A DNA stretch of 64,000 nt, from NCBI GenBank assembly GCA_002989075.1, contig PSQN01000005.1, positions 868,001-932,000 on the forward strand. The letters run 5' to 3'. Of this stretch, positions 1 to 13,034 are shown piece by piece. A program made the translations under genes and the position numbers. Within the stretch, counting starts at the first letter, position 1. Every line of letters starts with the position of its first letter. The DNA comes from Arthonia radiata (Eukaryota; Ascomycota; Arthoniomycetes; Arthoniales; Arthoniaceae). Under the pieces are notes generated by a model that ran no database searches, was not told where the DNA came from, and was given only the letters and a program-made list of their open reading frames with translations.

Positions 1-3000
1 ATGGTGTTCGAGGAGCTGGCGTGAGATGTTGGGCGAGGGGGTGTACAGCATAATCAGCTGGGCAAGACAACTGAATGCACAAGTAAGACGTTCAGGAATG
101 AGGGAGTGCAGTGTATGATTACAAGCTTAAGCATTATCAGAAGGACCGCGATGTCCAAGCCCAGCGTTCTGAAGGCGAGCGGGTCGAGAGGAAACTATCC
201 AACCACGACCTCATTTACCACAACGTCGCTATCTCAGTAGCGAAACACCACCAGGATCTCCGCTGCGCCTGTGACGTTCGTCACTGCCTCGCCGCTCTCT
301 GGGCCAGAGATAACCTTCTCCTGCCCTTCGCCACGCAGTCGATCCGTCGACACGGGATGTCTCATAGACTTCGCCGCGGGTACGTGTTCAGTCTTGACCG
401 TCCTTCCGCAGTCTTCCCTCATCTACTTCCCACAGTCCCGCTGGCATCCAGCCACCTCAGTGCTCTCACACAAACAGGGCTCATCGTCTCTGGCCTTGCC
501 AGGCGGTTGAACCACCAGGCGCGAGATGTCTCACAAACTCGGCGACGCACAGACATATAGTTGCGACCGTCCTTCATTCGTGCCTGCACTTGCTCCCTGC
601 CAACACCCACGCTTCACGCTCACAACCCCAGGACCTACGGCATTGACCCCTCGCAGCATGGGCCCATCAAATCCTGAGCATGATCAGGCCTCGCGATGCG
701 TACACTTCACTCATCCTCCTTCGCTTCTTTGTTCCCCGCTGCTGGCAGCCAGCCACGCATTGTTCTCAGACAGCAGATTTTCCGGTCGCATACTTCGCTG
801 GCTTTCGATGGTCATCCACAGTACATTGTTGATCGTCATCCACAGTACACTATCGCTCGTTGTCCGCGTAAACGTGCAGTCGTGGCTATTGCCATTTTTC
901 CCTGTTCGCTTCTGTAGTCTGCTGCTTGCGTCCAGCCTTCAATGCTCTAAACGGACAGGTATACTTCCGTTCCTCTCGCAGCCGCCAATCCAAGAGGGGG
1001 GGTGCGTCTTGCGCCTTGCCAGGATTGAGCGGTGCGTTCCCGTCATGTTGATGTACCCGTTCTCCTTGCTCCATTCTACCTTCAAATTCTTTTCTCACCT
1101 TCATCTTGCAGCCAGCACCCAGCTCCTTCGATGCTTCGGAATACGAAAAGCACCCGCTCAAGCCTCTTGCTACGCGATTGATACATCAAGCATTGGATTT
1201 CTCATGCCCTGGGTGCATGTAGTTAGTCGCGGCTGTCCACACCTTCTTTCCTCGGGTTGCTTACCTTTGTTGCTGCCCTGATCTTGCGCTGGCACCGGCT
1301 TTTCACACAACGGCCCCGATCTAAGTCCCGTATCGCCGATGTTCCATCTCTGAGGACGTGTGTCACTGGCTCATCGGTAAAGAGCCGGACCAACCCTCAC
1401 AGACCGCTTGTGCTGTGCCTGAGCACTCCGTCCTTTCGTTCCGCGCCTTCGACGGCGGTGCTAGGCCGCGAGACCACTTCGTTTCGTATTTTACACGTTC
1501 ATGGCGGTAAGAGACTTTCACATCCTGGCACATTGCACTCCTGCGTATGTGGAAGAGGCTGACGGCACAACCGGCACAGAGAATAGACATCTAGCGGTGG
1601 TTTAAAGTAGTGATGCGGTGTATAGCGCGCCGCTCATCATATAGCTGATAGCAGCTGGTCGAACGCAGGCGCGACTGCCACGTCGTTCGATTCAGTGGCT
1701 TTCGTGATTTGCAAGAACTTCCACGAGTACGGTGACGGCTCTTGAGGTCATGTTACAGAAACCGAAGGATGGAGGGTAGGATATGGGAAGAAAGGCGCTG
1801 GGGAAGAATGGCGTTTCCTGATATAGCAGAGGGCATAGCGGCGATACAACCTGCTTGGTCGTCTCGTGGGTAGGTCAGTGGTCTCGAAACCAGACGATGC
1901 TGGTGAGAGCGGACGAAAGAGGAGGAAGTTATGGTTTCTAATTTCAAGGCGTGAGAAGTAGTTTGTTAGTGGTTGTGTGATTGCTGCTCAGGGAAGCGTC
2001 ATTGGAAAGTGGTGCTTTGAAGTGTTGTACGACAACGGTCTGTTTCGCCGTCGCCACGGAAGAAAAAAGAGCGTTACTGTGCGAAGCAAGCTTACAGCTG
2101 ACCAAGTAGGAGAGACGAATTGTGCGATTTCTTTCTGATCAGCGCAGGTCGAAAAAGCTGGTGCGGATTCGTGTTCTTTGCGGTCTCGTTGTTGAAAACT
2201 GGGCGGTGAAATCGTTGATACCTCCGCGGAATATGTGATCTTCTTGCGTTCGTGGTGAGCGGAATTTTACGTCTAAAAGGCCAGAGAACTTGATGTTGGC
2301 AGCGTAGATAGTGGTATACGCACGTATTACACCCGGGAGGCATATCACAGCAATTGATACAATTGGCACGTCCACTGTTGTTGGCTGAGAACCAATGCAA
2401 ACACGACACTCAATCACACTCGAAACCTCAAAAACTCCATGAAAGTAGGCAGGGCTCCGAAGAGGTTTAACAACGAAGAATACAGAGGGGGTGGAGCGTC
2501 TAGTCTTACGGTCTTTCGATTTGTCACAGTCGTTGCTCTGTCCACGCAGTCTTACGTTCAGTGATGAGCTCACCTGCTGAAGAATGAGGCGATATAGAAT
2601 CTCATGTTGCAGCCCATGCCATCTTTTGAGTAGGCGCGTCGTGGCGTGAGTTATGAATCCCATTGTCTCAGTCGCGGAATACGCCTTATCCGGGTAATGT
2701 AACCACGGTGATGGGTTGCGCGTATTCTGCACCGCTTCTTACCAGAGCGACCCAGTTTATTCGCAATACGGGACGTTCACCGCTCGCAAATTCTGTTACT
2801 GTAATACCACTGAGCCATTCTCCTGGATGGGATAAGACAACGGGCGAGGCAGTCCCGATGGCTCTTCGAGTTCCGTCCGAGAAAATGAAAGCCTTTCCTC
2901 TCCCAGAGCGACTACTGTAGTGCGGCCACGGACAGAAGAAATGATGTTGTTCATTACCATTACCATGTTCGGCATCTCTGGATGGTAATCCAACACAAAG

Positions 3001-6000
3001 CAAAGAAGCTCAAAAGGAGACATGAACGTTGAAACATCGCTGACGTGCAGCGGTCAGCCTCATCGATTGTCACCCACGGATTGGACGTCGCGGGCCGCCA
3101 ATGCTTGCTGACCGGCTCATTCCTAGTGTGCCGTGACTTCGGGAGTCTCGGGAGTCCACCAAGAAACGTCAAGCCGACGTCAACTACCTTGAGACCCGAG
3201 TCTGCCGTCAGTTTTGCGACTCTGGGGTCTGGGTGAAAGGCGGTGTGTGACTTTTCTGGGGGTGCGAAGCGTGCCAGCCTCGGAGATTACATGATCGGAG
3301 GTTTGACACACTTAGGCTTTTATGCGAGTGTGTAAGCAGTCTTCGTACTCTTGTGGTTACCAACACGAGCATCGAGAGGTCGTGCAGGCCTCGACGCGAA
3401 GCGTAGGAGTAGGCTGCCTCGCTTTGACGAATTTTTGCTGAGGTGCCTGAATGGCCCCAATGGGTCGGCTCAACGCCGGCTTCATGCATCACCACCTCAT
3501 CGTTTCGTCTTACACTGGATATGCAGCATTAAATTGCGGGCTTGCTTCGTGTCGACAGTCGAGAGATCCGCAGCCTTGGTCAGTGGACTGTGCAGTGTAT
3601 TGGCTCATGTCGGCAGCTAGAAGCCGGAGTCGAGCGTAATCGACAACAGCCCGGGCGAAACGGAAGCACCTGCAGGCTGCAGGCAGGTTGCAGCTTTCTC
3701 CCAGAGCTGCGGCTGAAACATACCGGGAAGCTCGGCGTCCCGTCGCGCGGGGGCCATAATGGCAGTTACATCCCAGAAGCCGAAGTAAATCCTGGTCCAC
3801 AATCCGCGGGGGAGTAAAAGCCACGAGAAGGAATGAAGTTGACCGGACAGCAACAGGCTGTGCTGGTTACGGAGTATCGCATCGCCCCAAATTGATTGCT
3901 ACGATTGTTCGCCAGGTCGCGAGACGACGCTCGAGACATTGTTCGGTCAGCGAGGCACAGCAAAAACCTACACAGTCTTCTACATGCAGCTGGCGACGGA
4001 AGCTGCAACACCTGCATGCTGACGCTTGGTGCCTTCTTCGAGGTGAATGATGCTTTCCGTCTTGTGCCGCGCGGGTCTGCCGACATTCTCACTTCCCAAG
4101 CGAGAGGACTCGGATATAGCAAAGCATGGGTAGCAAGAGTGATGTTTGAGGAGCAGGAGGGGAGCTCCGTTGCCCACGCGTTGCAAGACGGGGTGTTTCT
4201 CCAAGACCATGCCTTGGGCGTCGCGCTGGACATGTAGCGCGTCATGGAGCAAGACTTTATTCGCGCATTTCGGAGAGCGTTTTCTGGGACGATATTTTTG
4301 CGACTGCATCAGCCCAAACTGTGTCGATGCATTCGGGTTGAACGGACTGCGCACGGAAGGCCATGAGAGTGCGCTTGAAAAACCCCAGCCGGAAAGACAT
4401 TCATCTTGCTGCTTACTAGCTCAGGCCACGCTGGGGTCCGCTACTGTCACACTGTCGCCCGGGCACCAAACGTCCCAGCAACACCGTTTCCTCTCTGTTG
4501 GAGTCTTGAACTCGAATGAAAGGAACACCGGCAGTTTGACGCGGCGAGGGCCCACTCGTGACAGTGAATGCGAGTCGAAGAAGCTTACCAGAAGCGCGGC
4601 AGGCGGCGGGAACTCCGCTTAATTAAGGTTTGAAACCGAATCCGGCATGCAAGGAGTGGATAAGGCTGCTGGGTCTGGGAAACGCCTGTGGCGTTGGTGT
4701 GTCGGGATCGCGATGCAGCTTAGCCCCGGGGTTTTCGATTCGCGGCCAACCTTTAACGTCTCATTCGGTGCTGATATGCAGCAGTGCTGCCTGCACTTTG
4801 AGTCTTCGGATGATAGATCGACAAGATTGCTATTGATAGAGGAATCAGCATTGTGAATTGGATGCTGCATTCCGAAGCCCCGAGTGGCCGCCCCTGGTCC
4901 AGCAAGGACATGGTTGCCTCGGGTTTCTGGCAAGGGCTCCGGCACTTGCAATTGGCGCGCCCCACCCTTTGCTGCCAGTCGTCAGATGTCAAAGCGCGCG
5001 GGCAGAAGCTGCGATGCCGTGAGTGGCTGCACCTGGATCGGCTGGGCATCGCGCCGTTTGGTACGTGAGTCGAATGATCGTCTGCAGCCCCCAGGGAAAG
5101 ACCTGAGCACAATCACTTGCCTCACCAACCCGTTCGGCTCGCGGCACACACACTTTGTGGAGGACAGAATCATCACTCTTCGACATTCCCACGCCAGCGC
5201 TTGTCTGTCCTTCCTGTGATGCGAATGCCTTATCCACGGGATCGTAGTCGCTCAACACTCCTATAATATGCACTAAATTAGGATAAACGCTGCAGCCGGA
5301 TCATGCCCGGGGCTCCACTTGCGAGCCCGGATGCGACCTAGATGCAGAGCTTGCCGCATGGTCTCTCTCTTCAGGAGTCGAAGCATCTTGTGACGAGGCG
5401 GCGCTCTTAGTTGTCTGTTGTGGCTGGTGTCGGGTTTCTGGAGGAGAGGTTTCGCTTGAAAGAGGCAGAATGCGGCAGTACAGGGTAAAGCCAATGAAGC
5501 AGGGATTAATAGATGACTAGGGCGGCCGGCGTGCGAGCCGATCAGCCCCGCGGGTTCGCAGGGAGAACTAAGCTCGGTATTCTGCTCTCAGAAGCCGGAA
5601 TTGTGGCGCTCGGCTCAGCCTAAAATCGCAAGGGACCATCTCGATATCCTCGTCGACGGCACCTTCCACTGACTCACAGGATCTGGGTCAATGGTCTTGG
5701 AGAGTCTGGAGGCTGAAACAAGCATGTGACAAGCGCAGAGTTGCTCGTCACAACTTTAAGGTGTGACGGGCAGTATTAATATTATTATTAGGAAGCTGGC
5801 AGATTGTCGAGGTGATGAGCATCGGAAGTCTCGCCGTGTGGTCACGACGGTCCGGCGCCATGGGGCACCTGCCCGAACCGCAGTAGCCTGAGCGAGTCGT
5901 ACATTGGCGCCCTACTGACTTGGGAGCCGGCTGACATCACAAAGGTACTGTACAGCAGAGGTTTGACCGAGCACGAGGCAAAGATGTGCAGGAGTGTAGC

Positions 6001-6891
6001 ACGAGAATGTCGCGTGAAGCGGGAGCGATGAAGGGATGCCGTGACAGATGGGACTGAACATCTTCAAGCAGCGTACGGCGCGACGCCGGCAGGCAAGAAG
6101 AAGAAAAGTGACTGCAGACTAGGTTGCTGACGGTGGATGGGAAATGCAACAGCAGGCCAGGTGAGGACCTGATCGTCGGGATGCTGCCTCTTCGGCCTCC
6201 AAGGCTATCACTCGAGCTAAATCGCTCCTTGGCATCTGGTTCGTGACGACTGCGACTGCTCCTTACCAGCATCAGATCCGATGCTCAAAGACCCAAGGTG
6301 TGGGAGTGAGTTACAGACGTAGCGACAGTATCTCAAAATCTGAAAAGCGGAGTCCAAAGTGCCGGCGTGGCTGAAAGAAGGAGGAAGGTTATTTGGTAGG
6401 GTTCTTGACCTTGTCCCAAAGAGTGAAGCCGCGATCTACACTCCTCCGTCCCGGAAGCGCTTCTCTCTGCCACTGACACTGCTTCTTGGTCCGCGTCTGC
6501 TTGCTGCTGGAGAGCCTGTGCAAAGAGCAGCAACCCTCTGGCGCTCGTCTCTGGCCATCGTCCCTCTCTCCATCCGTCTTACTCGTCCCTCCCTCTTCCT
6601 GCTCATCCTCACTCCTACTCTCTCCTACAACCTGCTACACGCCTGGCCACCTCACACATCCACTTCTTCCTCGATAGAGCACAGACGCTCTCATTCTCGG
6701 CGCCCAGCGCAATTCCCGAACAAGTGGAGCCTGCCTTTTCCAGTTCCCCGCCGGCAGTCTACATCCGCTGAACACCATTACTGTCATCCAAGCTCTCCTG
6801 CTGCGCTCCATTGGCTCCTTGGAGTTTGTACATTGTCGATTCACCTCCTCACACCTCTCTTCTTCACCTCCTAAGCTCTTCATCAACTCAT
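1..6891. other. Gene-poor left arm, no supported gene
   Basis: Open frames up to about 250 codons occur (for example 526-1281 on the plus strand), but they have low-complexity composition, no recognisable domain and no convincing splice pattern, so I call none. Visible items are an imperfect 24-bp tandem duplication at 807-854, a lone copy of the accaagtagga box at 2101-2111, two adjacent minus-strand stretches in different frames at 2686-3023 with protein-like composition that may be the relic of a gene, and an attattaat-type AT run near 5775. From about 6480 the plus strand becomes pyrimidine-rich, as expected for the promoter and leader of the regulator gene that follows. Confidence 0.5.
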
Positions 6892-7011
6892 ATGGGGAAA
6901 ACGCTTCCACCACCGACACATGCCTGGAACATTTCCTCTCGACCACCGGTCCTCTCCCGTCACACTTCCGCCTCTTCATTCCATTCTTGCTCCGCCCTCA
7001 CAACCGTATGA
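6892..7011 (+). other. Possible upstream ORF overlapping the regulator start
   Basis: An ATG at 6892 opens a 39-codon frame that ends at 7011. It overlaps, in another frame, the proposed start codon of the Zn2Cys6 regulator at 6920. If the transcript begins upstream of 6892, as the pyrimidine-rich leader suggests, scanning ribosomes would meet this start first and initiation at the main ORF would be reduced. Peptide conservation cannot be judged here. Confidence 0.35.
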
Positions 7012-9682
7012 TCCAGTGCGCTCGAGAGAAGCACCGCTCAAGGAGCCGCCGCCAGCACCAAATGGCTATCACGCCCACCAGTCCTACTACACAGCTCCGC
7101 ATTATCCCTCAAATGGCGCTGTCGCACCTCGTCCCGCGTGCCCTCCTCCGCCGCAATCGGTGACCACGACACCTTTAACTCACCACACGCAAACGCTCCC
7201 GTATCTCAATGCTCCTTACGCCCCACCGCGGGAGCACGCCTACCCACCACCTCCGCCGCATCCATCATCCCAGACTGCACCCGCTTCTGCATATAGTCTA
7301 CCAACGCTCAACAGCTCTCTGAAAGCCTCCTCGATCAATGCCGTCATCAATAATGCGAGCGCGCCAATGCATGCCAGAGTATCGTCAGACGCTCACGAAG
7401 GGCTTAGAGACAGCCGAGCTCCGACTCGACAAGTGTCGAGCGAGCAGTTACGGTCAGACAATCACAACTCGTCGCGGCCGCCTTCCATGACGGCTCGCAA
7501 TGTCGTCGACGTACGCGACGTGCCTGGCGAAGGTGAATGCTATGTTCTTGGGGATGGCTCGCTCATGCGCACCATGATCGCTGGCGAGCGCGTCAATCCA
7601 GAGTGGGGTATTACCAAAGCCGGAAAGCCTAGGAAGCGTCTGGCAAAGGCGTGCGCTACATGCAGGGAGAAGAAGATCAAGTGTGAGCAAGGAGGTCCGG
7701 GCGACACGAAATGTGTGCAGTGTGCCAGGCTCAATCGCCCATGCAAGATGTGAGTACCTCCAGATCTTTCTAGACAAGCTGTTGTAGGCTAACCTTTTTT
7801 TGCAGACCGCAAGAATCGGCGACTGATAACGTTCCTGAGCAAAAGTCAATGAAGAGGCCTGCTCCTTCGAACGGTTTGAGCGCGGGTCGTTTCCCACCTC
7901 CAAGCAGAGGCGAGAGCTCCGCAAGACAGCGCTATGACACGGCTGTACCGCATCAGACAATGAACGGCTATTCGACACTTCCTGGTGACCGCTTAAGCAC
8001 CCAAGTCAAGCCGTTTGATGAGGAAACCTTCAATGGGTCATATCAAGATCTGCAAGAGTCTCAAGCAGCCATTCTCGCACGAAAGCGAGGGAGGCAGTCT
8101 TCCAAAGGGCGGAAGTTCAGGCAACCGCGTCTGCCTGAGCCTGCCGATGCGGATACGTATCATGCGAAGGTCGATCCATATGAGGCGGATCCAGAGGGAA
8201 CACTATACTTCTTGGAGCTCTTCTTCCACCACCGCAACGCTTCTCCGTACGTGATTTGGCCGCGCGAGCATTTCTTCACGTGGACAATCAACTGCAGGAA
8301 TAAGTCCCCTGATGACATAATGGTGCTGTACGCCATCATGGCTTTTGGCTCCGCTTTCAGCCTGGATGCTTCTGGCAGGGAAATTGGCGAGAAGTGCTAC
8401 CAAGTTGCATATTCTTTAGAGAGAGAACGTGTTGACAAGCCGTCGTTGCAACTTATGCAGGCACGAAGCGCCCTTCTCCTCTACAACTTCGCACGAGGCA
8501 ACTTTGAAGGAACATTCGAGTACACCGCTCATGCGATACGTACAGCAACTTCGATGAGGTACACTGACGAGAACCGGGTGTCTGATATCGACGAAACAAG
8601 GAAGATCCACGACTTCGACATGAACGCAACTCAGATCAAAGAGTGCCGACGTAGGAGCTTCTACATTACCTACTTCATTGACGTGAGTCCCTATCAATTT
8701 TCCGATTTTGCTCAACATGCTAACATTGATCTAGCGGTATAACAGCTTCTCTTACGGCTCCATGGGCCAGATTCACGACATTGAGCTGTTCCTTCACCTG
8801 CCGACACACGAGCATGATTACGAAGCAGGCCTCGAAAAGCCAACCGCTGCATTTGGCGGTGAAGAGGTCCGCGAGGCACACGTTGCAGAACCCTCGCCAA
8901 TGGCGCTCCTCGTCGAGGTCACTTCGATCTGGGGTGATGTCACGGGCAACTCCTATCGCTCTGTCAATCGCGTCCCTTCAATTTATGTCGAGTATTATGA
9001 AGATTACTTCCGTCGCACGAAGGAGCGAATGCGGGCATGGGTCCATTCGCTGCCTGAGCATCTGAAGTACAGCAGAGCCAACATCAGCCGCGCCATCAGC
9101 GAAGGCTACTTCACTGACTTCTACGTCCTGCAAGCCATCTACCATCTCGTTGGCATGAAGCTCGGCCGGACAGGTCGGGTCGATATCCTCCCAGACCACA
9201 TCAAGCGCCGCAACCTACGCATGACACGCTGCTACGCCAGTCGCTTCTTACGAATCATACACGCCTTGTCAGATCAAATCTACAAGCCAGCGAATGACGA
9301 CATCGACCTCGCTTTGTCTCAGCCCTTCCCTGGTTACGTGATACTCAACGCCTGCGATGTGCTTTCGGCCGGGGCGAAGACGTCCGATCTCAACAAGATG
9401 ACGAACGGTGAGCTCAACGACGCAAAGATGGTGCTCGAGCAGGGCAGCAAATTCTGGGCTGTCAACCAGAAGCAATGTCGCGCCATCGACGATCGTCAAG
9501 GCTATCTCAGCGCTCTAGGCATGAACGGTGGAGACTTCAACGACAAGATGAGGGTCGAAAACGCGATTGACCGGAGCTTTCTACCCGAGAATCACGATCT
9601 AGTCTACAAAGTTGACGACAAGCTGTTCTGGGATGTCGTCCTCTCACCGGATTCCGATGAGCATGATCCGATAATGACATGA
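6920..9682 (+). CDS. Zn2Cys6 transcription factor with fungal-specific regulatory domain
   Basis: Predicted nuclear DNA-binding regulator of 884 residues; target genes unknown. Exons: 6920-7749, 7806-8682, 8735-9682; both introns are gt-ag (56 and 52 bp), the second with a gctaac branch site. The N-terminal 240 residues are rich in Pro, Ser and Tyr. The zinc cluster follows: Cys245, 248, 255, 265, 268 and 275, spaced C-x2-C-x6-C-x9-C-x2-C-x6-C, in the context CATCREKKIKC. The first intron interrupts the codon just after the last cysteine, as in many members of this class. A helical region from about residue 400 to 600 (including WPREHFFTW and later RARSALLLYNFARG-like segments) fits the Fungal_trans regulatory domain. 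The start is the first ATG of the open frame, though an upstream exon cannot be excluded. I do not recognise a specific named orthologue. Confidence 0.88.
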
Positions 9683-10689
9683 CAGCACCACACCTACTTC
9701 ACGCCCTCCACGCCCATCTTGCATCCTTGCAGCACACTGTAATGACATTTACGATACCACATACGTTCGCCTCGCGTGTTCGTTTTATTCTCAGCTTCTA
9801 CATTCTACTAGGGACGGAGTTAGATGAGGTCGAGAGGTCGGGCGAGGTGTAGGGAGATGATAACAGCCATGTAGGCATGGGCATGGGCGGTATACCACTG
9901 TACAGGCACCCAGAGTAAAAGCTCCGGCGTTGAAAGAGACCAGAGATATGAGGTCCAGTATCGGGGTATTGTGAGATGATCACGTTTTACAAGGCTCAAT
10001 GATGCCGATACATAGATTTATTCAAGTGGCCCACGGCAGGCTATCGTCCCGATGAGCCACTTTATGAATAGTAGGAGGCAGATCACCTCTGTACAAAGCA
10101 TGGTTCTTCAGTCTACCATTTTGCGTGTTTGCTGTTTATATAGAAGTGTCTACCGTATCTCACATTTCGGTGCGACTGCAGTTTCAGTGAAAATTGCTAC
10201 GACTGCAAGCGACCCTGCTCACAAGCCGCGTTCACCACTGCAACACCTAGCTTCACTACAATAGCGGACGCATAGATAACCGCTGTTGATCCAAGCAAGA
10301 GTTACAATTGAACAGCAGTGCTACTTTACCCTACTCAAGCGATCCAGTACCTCCGTCGCCAGACCTCCCGCGGGCCGCAACCAATCCATGCGGACGTCGT
10401 CCTAAACCACCGTAACACCTCATACCACCTCCGCTGCGCACGACCGGCTACGAGCATCGAACAGCCTCAGGCGCCTCTTCGTTCACTGCCTCTCCTTCGC
10501 ATTCACGCCGACCAAGCATCCTCTCCATTCCTCTCCGGTGCGCACACCTCCCCTATCCTCCTCACCACCGTCCCAGCGCCGCGAATCCGCATGCACACTC
10601 CAGCGTGAGCACACCTCTCCGCTGCGGAAGGGCAACATTTAACTCCAGGGACGATCACCACAGCCGTTGCTCGAACAGCACCCGCAACC
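9683..10689. other. Intergenic between regulator and SPC3
   Basis: It holds the 3' flank of the regulator and the promoter and leader of SPC3. The last 300 bases are rich in cacc/ctcc on the plus strand. I see no coding signature, structured RNA or repeat. Confidence 0.5.
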
Positions 10690-11783
10690 ATGCACAATGC
10701 CCTCACGCGCCTCCAGAATGTCTTCGGCACCTTCAGCAGCGCGGCCACGTTCGTCGCCGCGGCGATCGCGCTGTTCAGTCTGATCATGACGCCGTCTCCG
10801 CAGATGAAGGATGGCAGTTTGACGTTGAGGAATGTGCAGGTGTATGTCTTGTCCCTCCTCCGATCTCCACCCTTCTCCGTCCACATCTCTTCCACTCTTT
10901 CCCTCTGATCTCGTGGCACCCGACCCCAGCCCACACCACCAGCACCGCCCCGAGACGTCGGACTAGGGAAACATGCTGACGTATAGGTATCAATAGCATC
11001 AAAGGCCGCCCCCATTACTACTCTCGCAAACCCGAAGAATACGCACACGTCACCTTCAGTCTCGACGTCGATCTCTCGGAGTTGTTCACGTGGAATACAA
11101 AGCAAGTCTTTCTCTACGTGACCACGAGCTATCCTTCCTCCCCTAAGAGCCCTTCTTCCAACCCCTCTTCAAAATCCGCGTCAGCCGCAGTCCCAGCGAC
11201 CACAGCCATCCTGTGGGACGCGATCCTCCAGCACCCGCTGGCGGCGGAGCATGTGAATCATTTTGACCCGTCCAGCCCGAATGGGAAACGCTCGTCGTCC
11301 TCATCAAGAAATAAAAAGAGAAAGGCGGATGGAGAAGCGGGAAAGAAGAGGAAAGATGGGAAGAAAACAATCCAGGATATCAGTCTGATCAAGTTGGATA
11401 ACCAAAAACCTAAATACACCATCACCGACCCGTCCGGCCGTTTATCCTCACGGCAGAACTGCACGTTGGAGTTGAATTGGAATGTGCAGCCGTGGGTGGG
11501 GGCGTTGACGTGGTCCTCTGGCTCGCTGTCGTCGGCGGTCTATCCGCCGACGGCATCCAGCAAGAAAGGCGACGCGATCATAGGCGGACAGAGCTTGTTC
11601 GGCGGACAGTCGATATTTGGACATTCAGCCTTCTGGCACACGTGGCGGACTGTCGCGGGGGGACAGACGGCGGCGTTCGACATGCCGGGGATGAAGAACG
11701 CGAGTGAGGCGCGGAAAGACGGGGGCGGGGAGGCGTTGGGGACGGCGAAGGGGGCGGAGGGGTATAGGCTTGAGGTTGGTTGA
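10690..11783 (+). CDS. SPC3: Signal peptidase complex subunit 3
   Basis: Subunit of the endoplasmic-reticulum signal peptidase (SPC22/23 family) that supports the catalytic subunit in cleaving signal peptides from secretory proteins. Exons: 10690-10841 and 10997-11783, giving 312 residues; the 155-bp intron starts gtatgt and ends aatag. Other acceptors near 10986 put a stop in frame, which fixes the choice. Residues 14-35 form the single membrane anchor (AATFVAAAIALFSLIM region) of a type II protein. The family core follows: KGRPHYYS, then DVDLSELFTWNTKQVF, then a late KYTITDPSG segment and NCTLELNWNVQPWVG with a potential N-glycosylation site. A Ser/Lys-rich insertion of about 65 residues lies between the two halves, longer than in yeast, and the C-terminal tail past residue 270 is Gly/Ala-rich. 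Identification is firm from the WNTKQVF core. Confidence 0.93.
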
Positions 11784-13034
11784 GTTTGGGTGGACTTCTG
11801 GGTGGACTTCTGGGTTTTGGGGGAGTAAAGGGGAGTGCAGATGGGGTGTGAAGGATGCAGAGGAGCGCAACATTGTTTCGGGGACTGTGACCGGGACGTT
11901 CGCGGTATCAACGAGGTGGTGAGTGTCGATGACCATCTGGTAACGCAAAGAGGTGCGGCGACAAGTCAACAAAGCAGAGCACGAGCAAATAAAGCAAGCG
12001 AAAAAGGCGTGTTGTCAAGGAAGCGACGCCGGAGTGGCATGTACAGGAAAGTGTAAGCCCGCGCGCGAGGAGACACCGAATGGGCGACACGCTCAGATGC
12101 CTTCAATGCAGCACGCAACAAACCGACAAATACAGCGCGGCCACTGAAGCAAGCCATGCGTTTCTTGAGCCTCTTCCATGTTTCCGTTCGCGTCCCCAAC
12201 GTAGCACGCCTGCAAAGCATTCTTACACTGTCCGCAAACCATCGCAGCGACTTTTCAACAGCTAGCTGGCTGCGTGGGAGTACCATGTTAAACAGGTCTG
12301 AACCTGAGCTATTGTCTTGCGTCTCCGGCCATCTACAGGACGACCCTTCCTCGGGTTGGCTCGATTCGACGCACACGTGGGCACAAAGACAAGAGACGAA
12401 GACGCAGACGCAGCAAGGCTCAAAACAGGATAGAAAGTCATCGTTCGTGGCTACATACATCGTCGAAGCTTCGTAACGACAGATCGTCAACGTTAGGCGT
12501 GCGATCCGATGTCAGCTTTAGCTACTACTGGTTTGTGAACAGTAGACAGCATCGCCGGCAAAGACGACCATTCAACGTAGCTCAGTGAACGTAAAGACGT
12601 AATGGCATGCTCGTCATCCATGAAGACGGCTCAGATCTGATATGCTCGTCCCTCCGAGAGACGGGTGTGATCGGGTCTACTCGTCCTGCCTAAGAACGGA
12701 AATGAGTGTGCTGCTATTCCGTCAAACGGACGGTTGTGAATGTGAAGTGAATGTTGATGAAATTGACTGCTGTCGTTGAGATGCTGGAAAGACGTGAACA
12801 GGTATAAAGTGCAATGACATGCTCGCCCAAAGAGGAGGGCGGAAACAGAATAGTGATGTCGGCTGAAAGGCGGAGGGGTTGTGTTGGACAATGTGCTCGT
12901 CTCGTTGCGAGACGGTTTCGAACAATGTAATAGCCGCAGTTGTGTTAGCAGTGCAGCGAGCGTATCGGGACTGGATTCCAGGTGCAAGAGCACCCACTTC
13001 AAAAATGAGCTCTGATGCTCAGACCAGCGCAATA
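11784..13034. other. Intergenic between convergent SPC3 and XRN1
   Basis: It holds the 3' flanks of two converging genes. Just past the SPC3 stop a 12-base unit (gggtggacttct) is repeated twice, at about 11788-11811. The longest open frames (up to 174 codons on the minus strand) are Cys/Arg-rich, contain no domain and look random. Confidence 0.5.

Noticed and set aside
1-24. ATG GTG TTC GAG GAG CTG GCG TGA at the window edge, which could be the last codons of a gene to the left
   Set aside because: Seven codons cannot be told from chance, and no other evidence supports it.
526-1281. A 251-codon plus-strand frame at the left end
   Set aside because: Low-complexity Leu/Ser/Cys/His composition, no domain, no splice sites, and overlap with other frames of equal quality; likely chance.
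10503-11105. Minus-strand 200-codon frame over SPC3
   Set aside because: Shadow of SPC3 and its intron and leader; no domain.
12580-12610. A tRNA-like A-box (tagctcagtg)
   Set aside because: No matching B-box at the right distance and no cloverleaf can be drawn.
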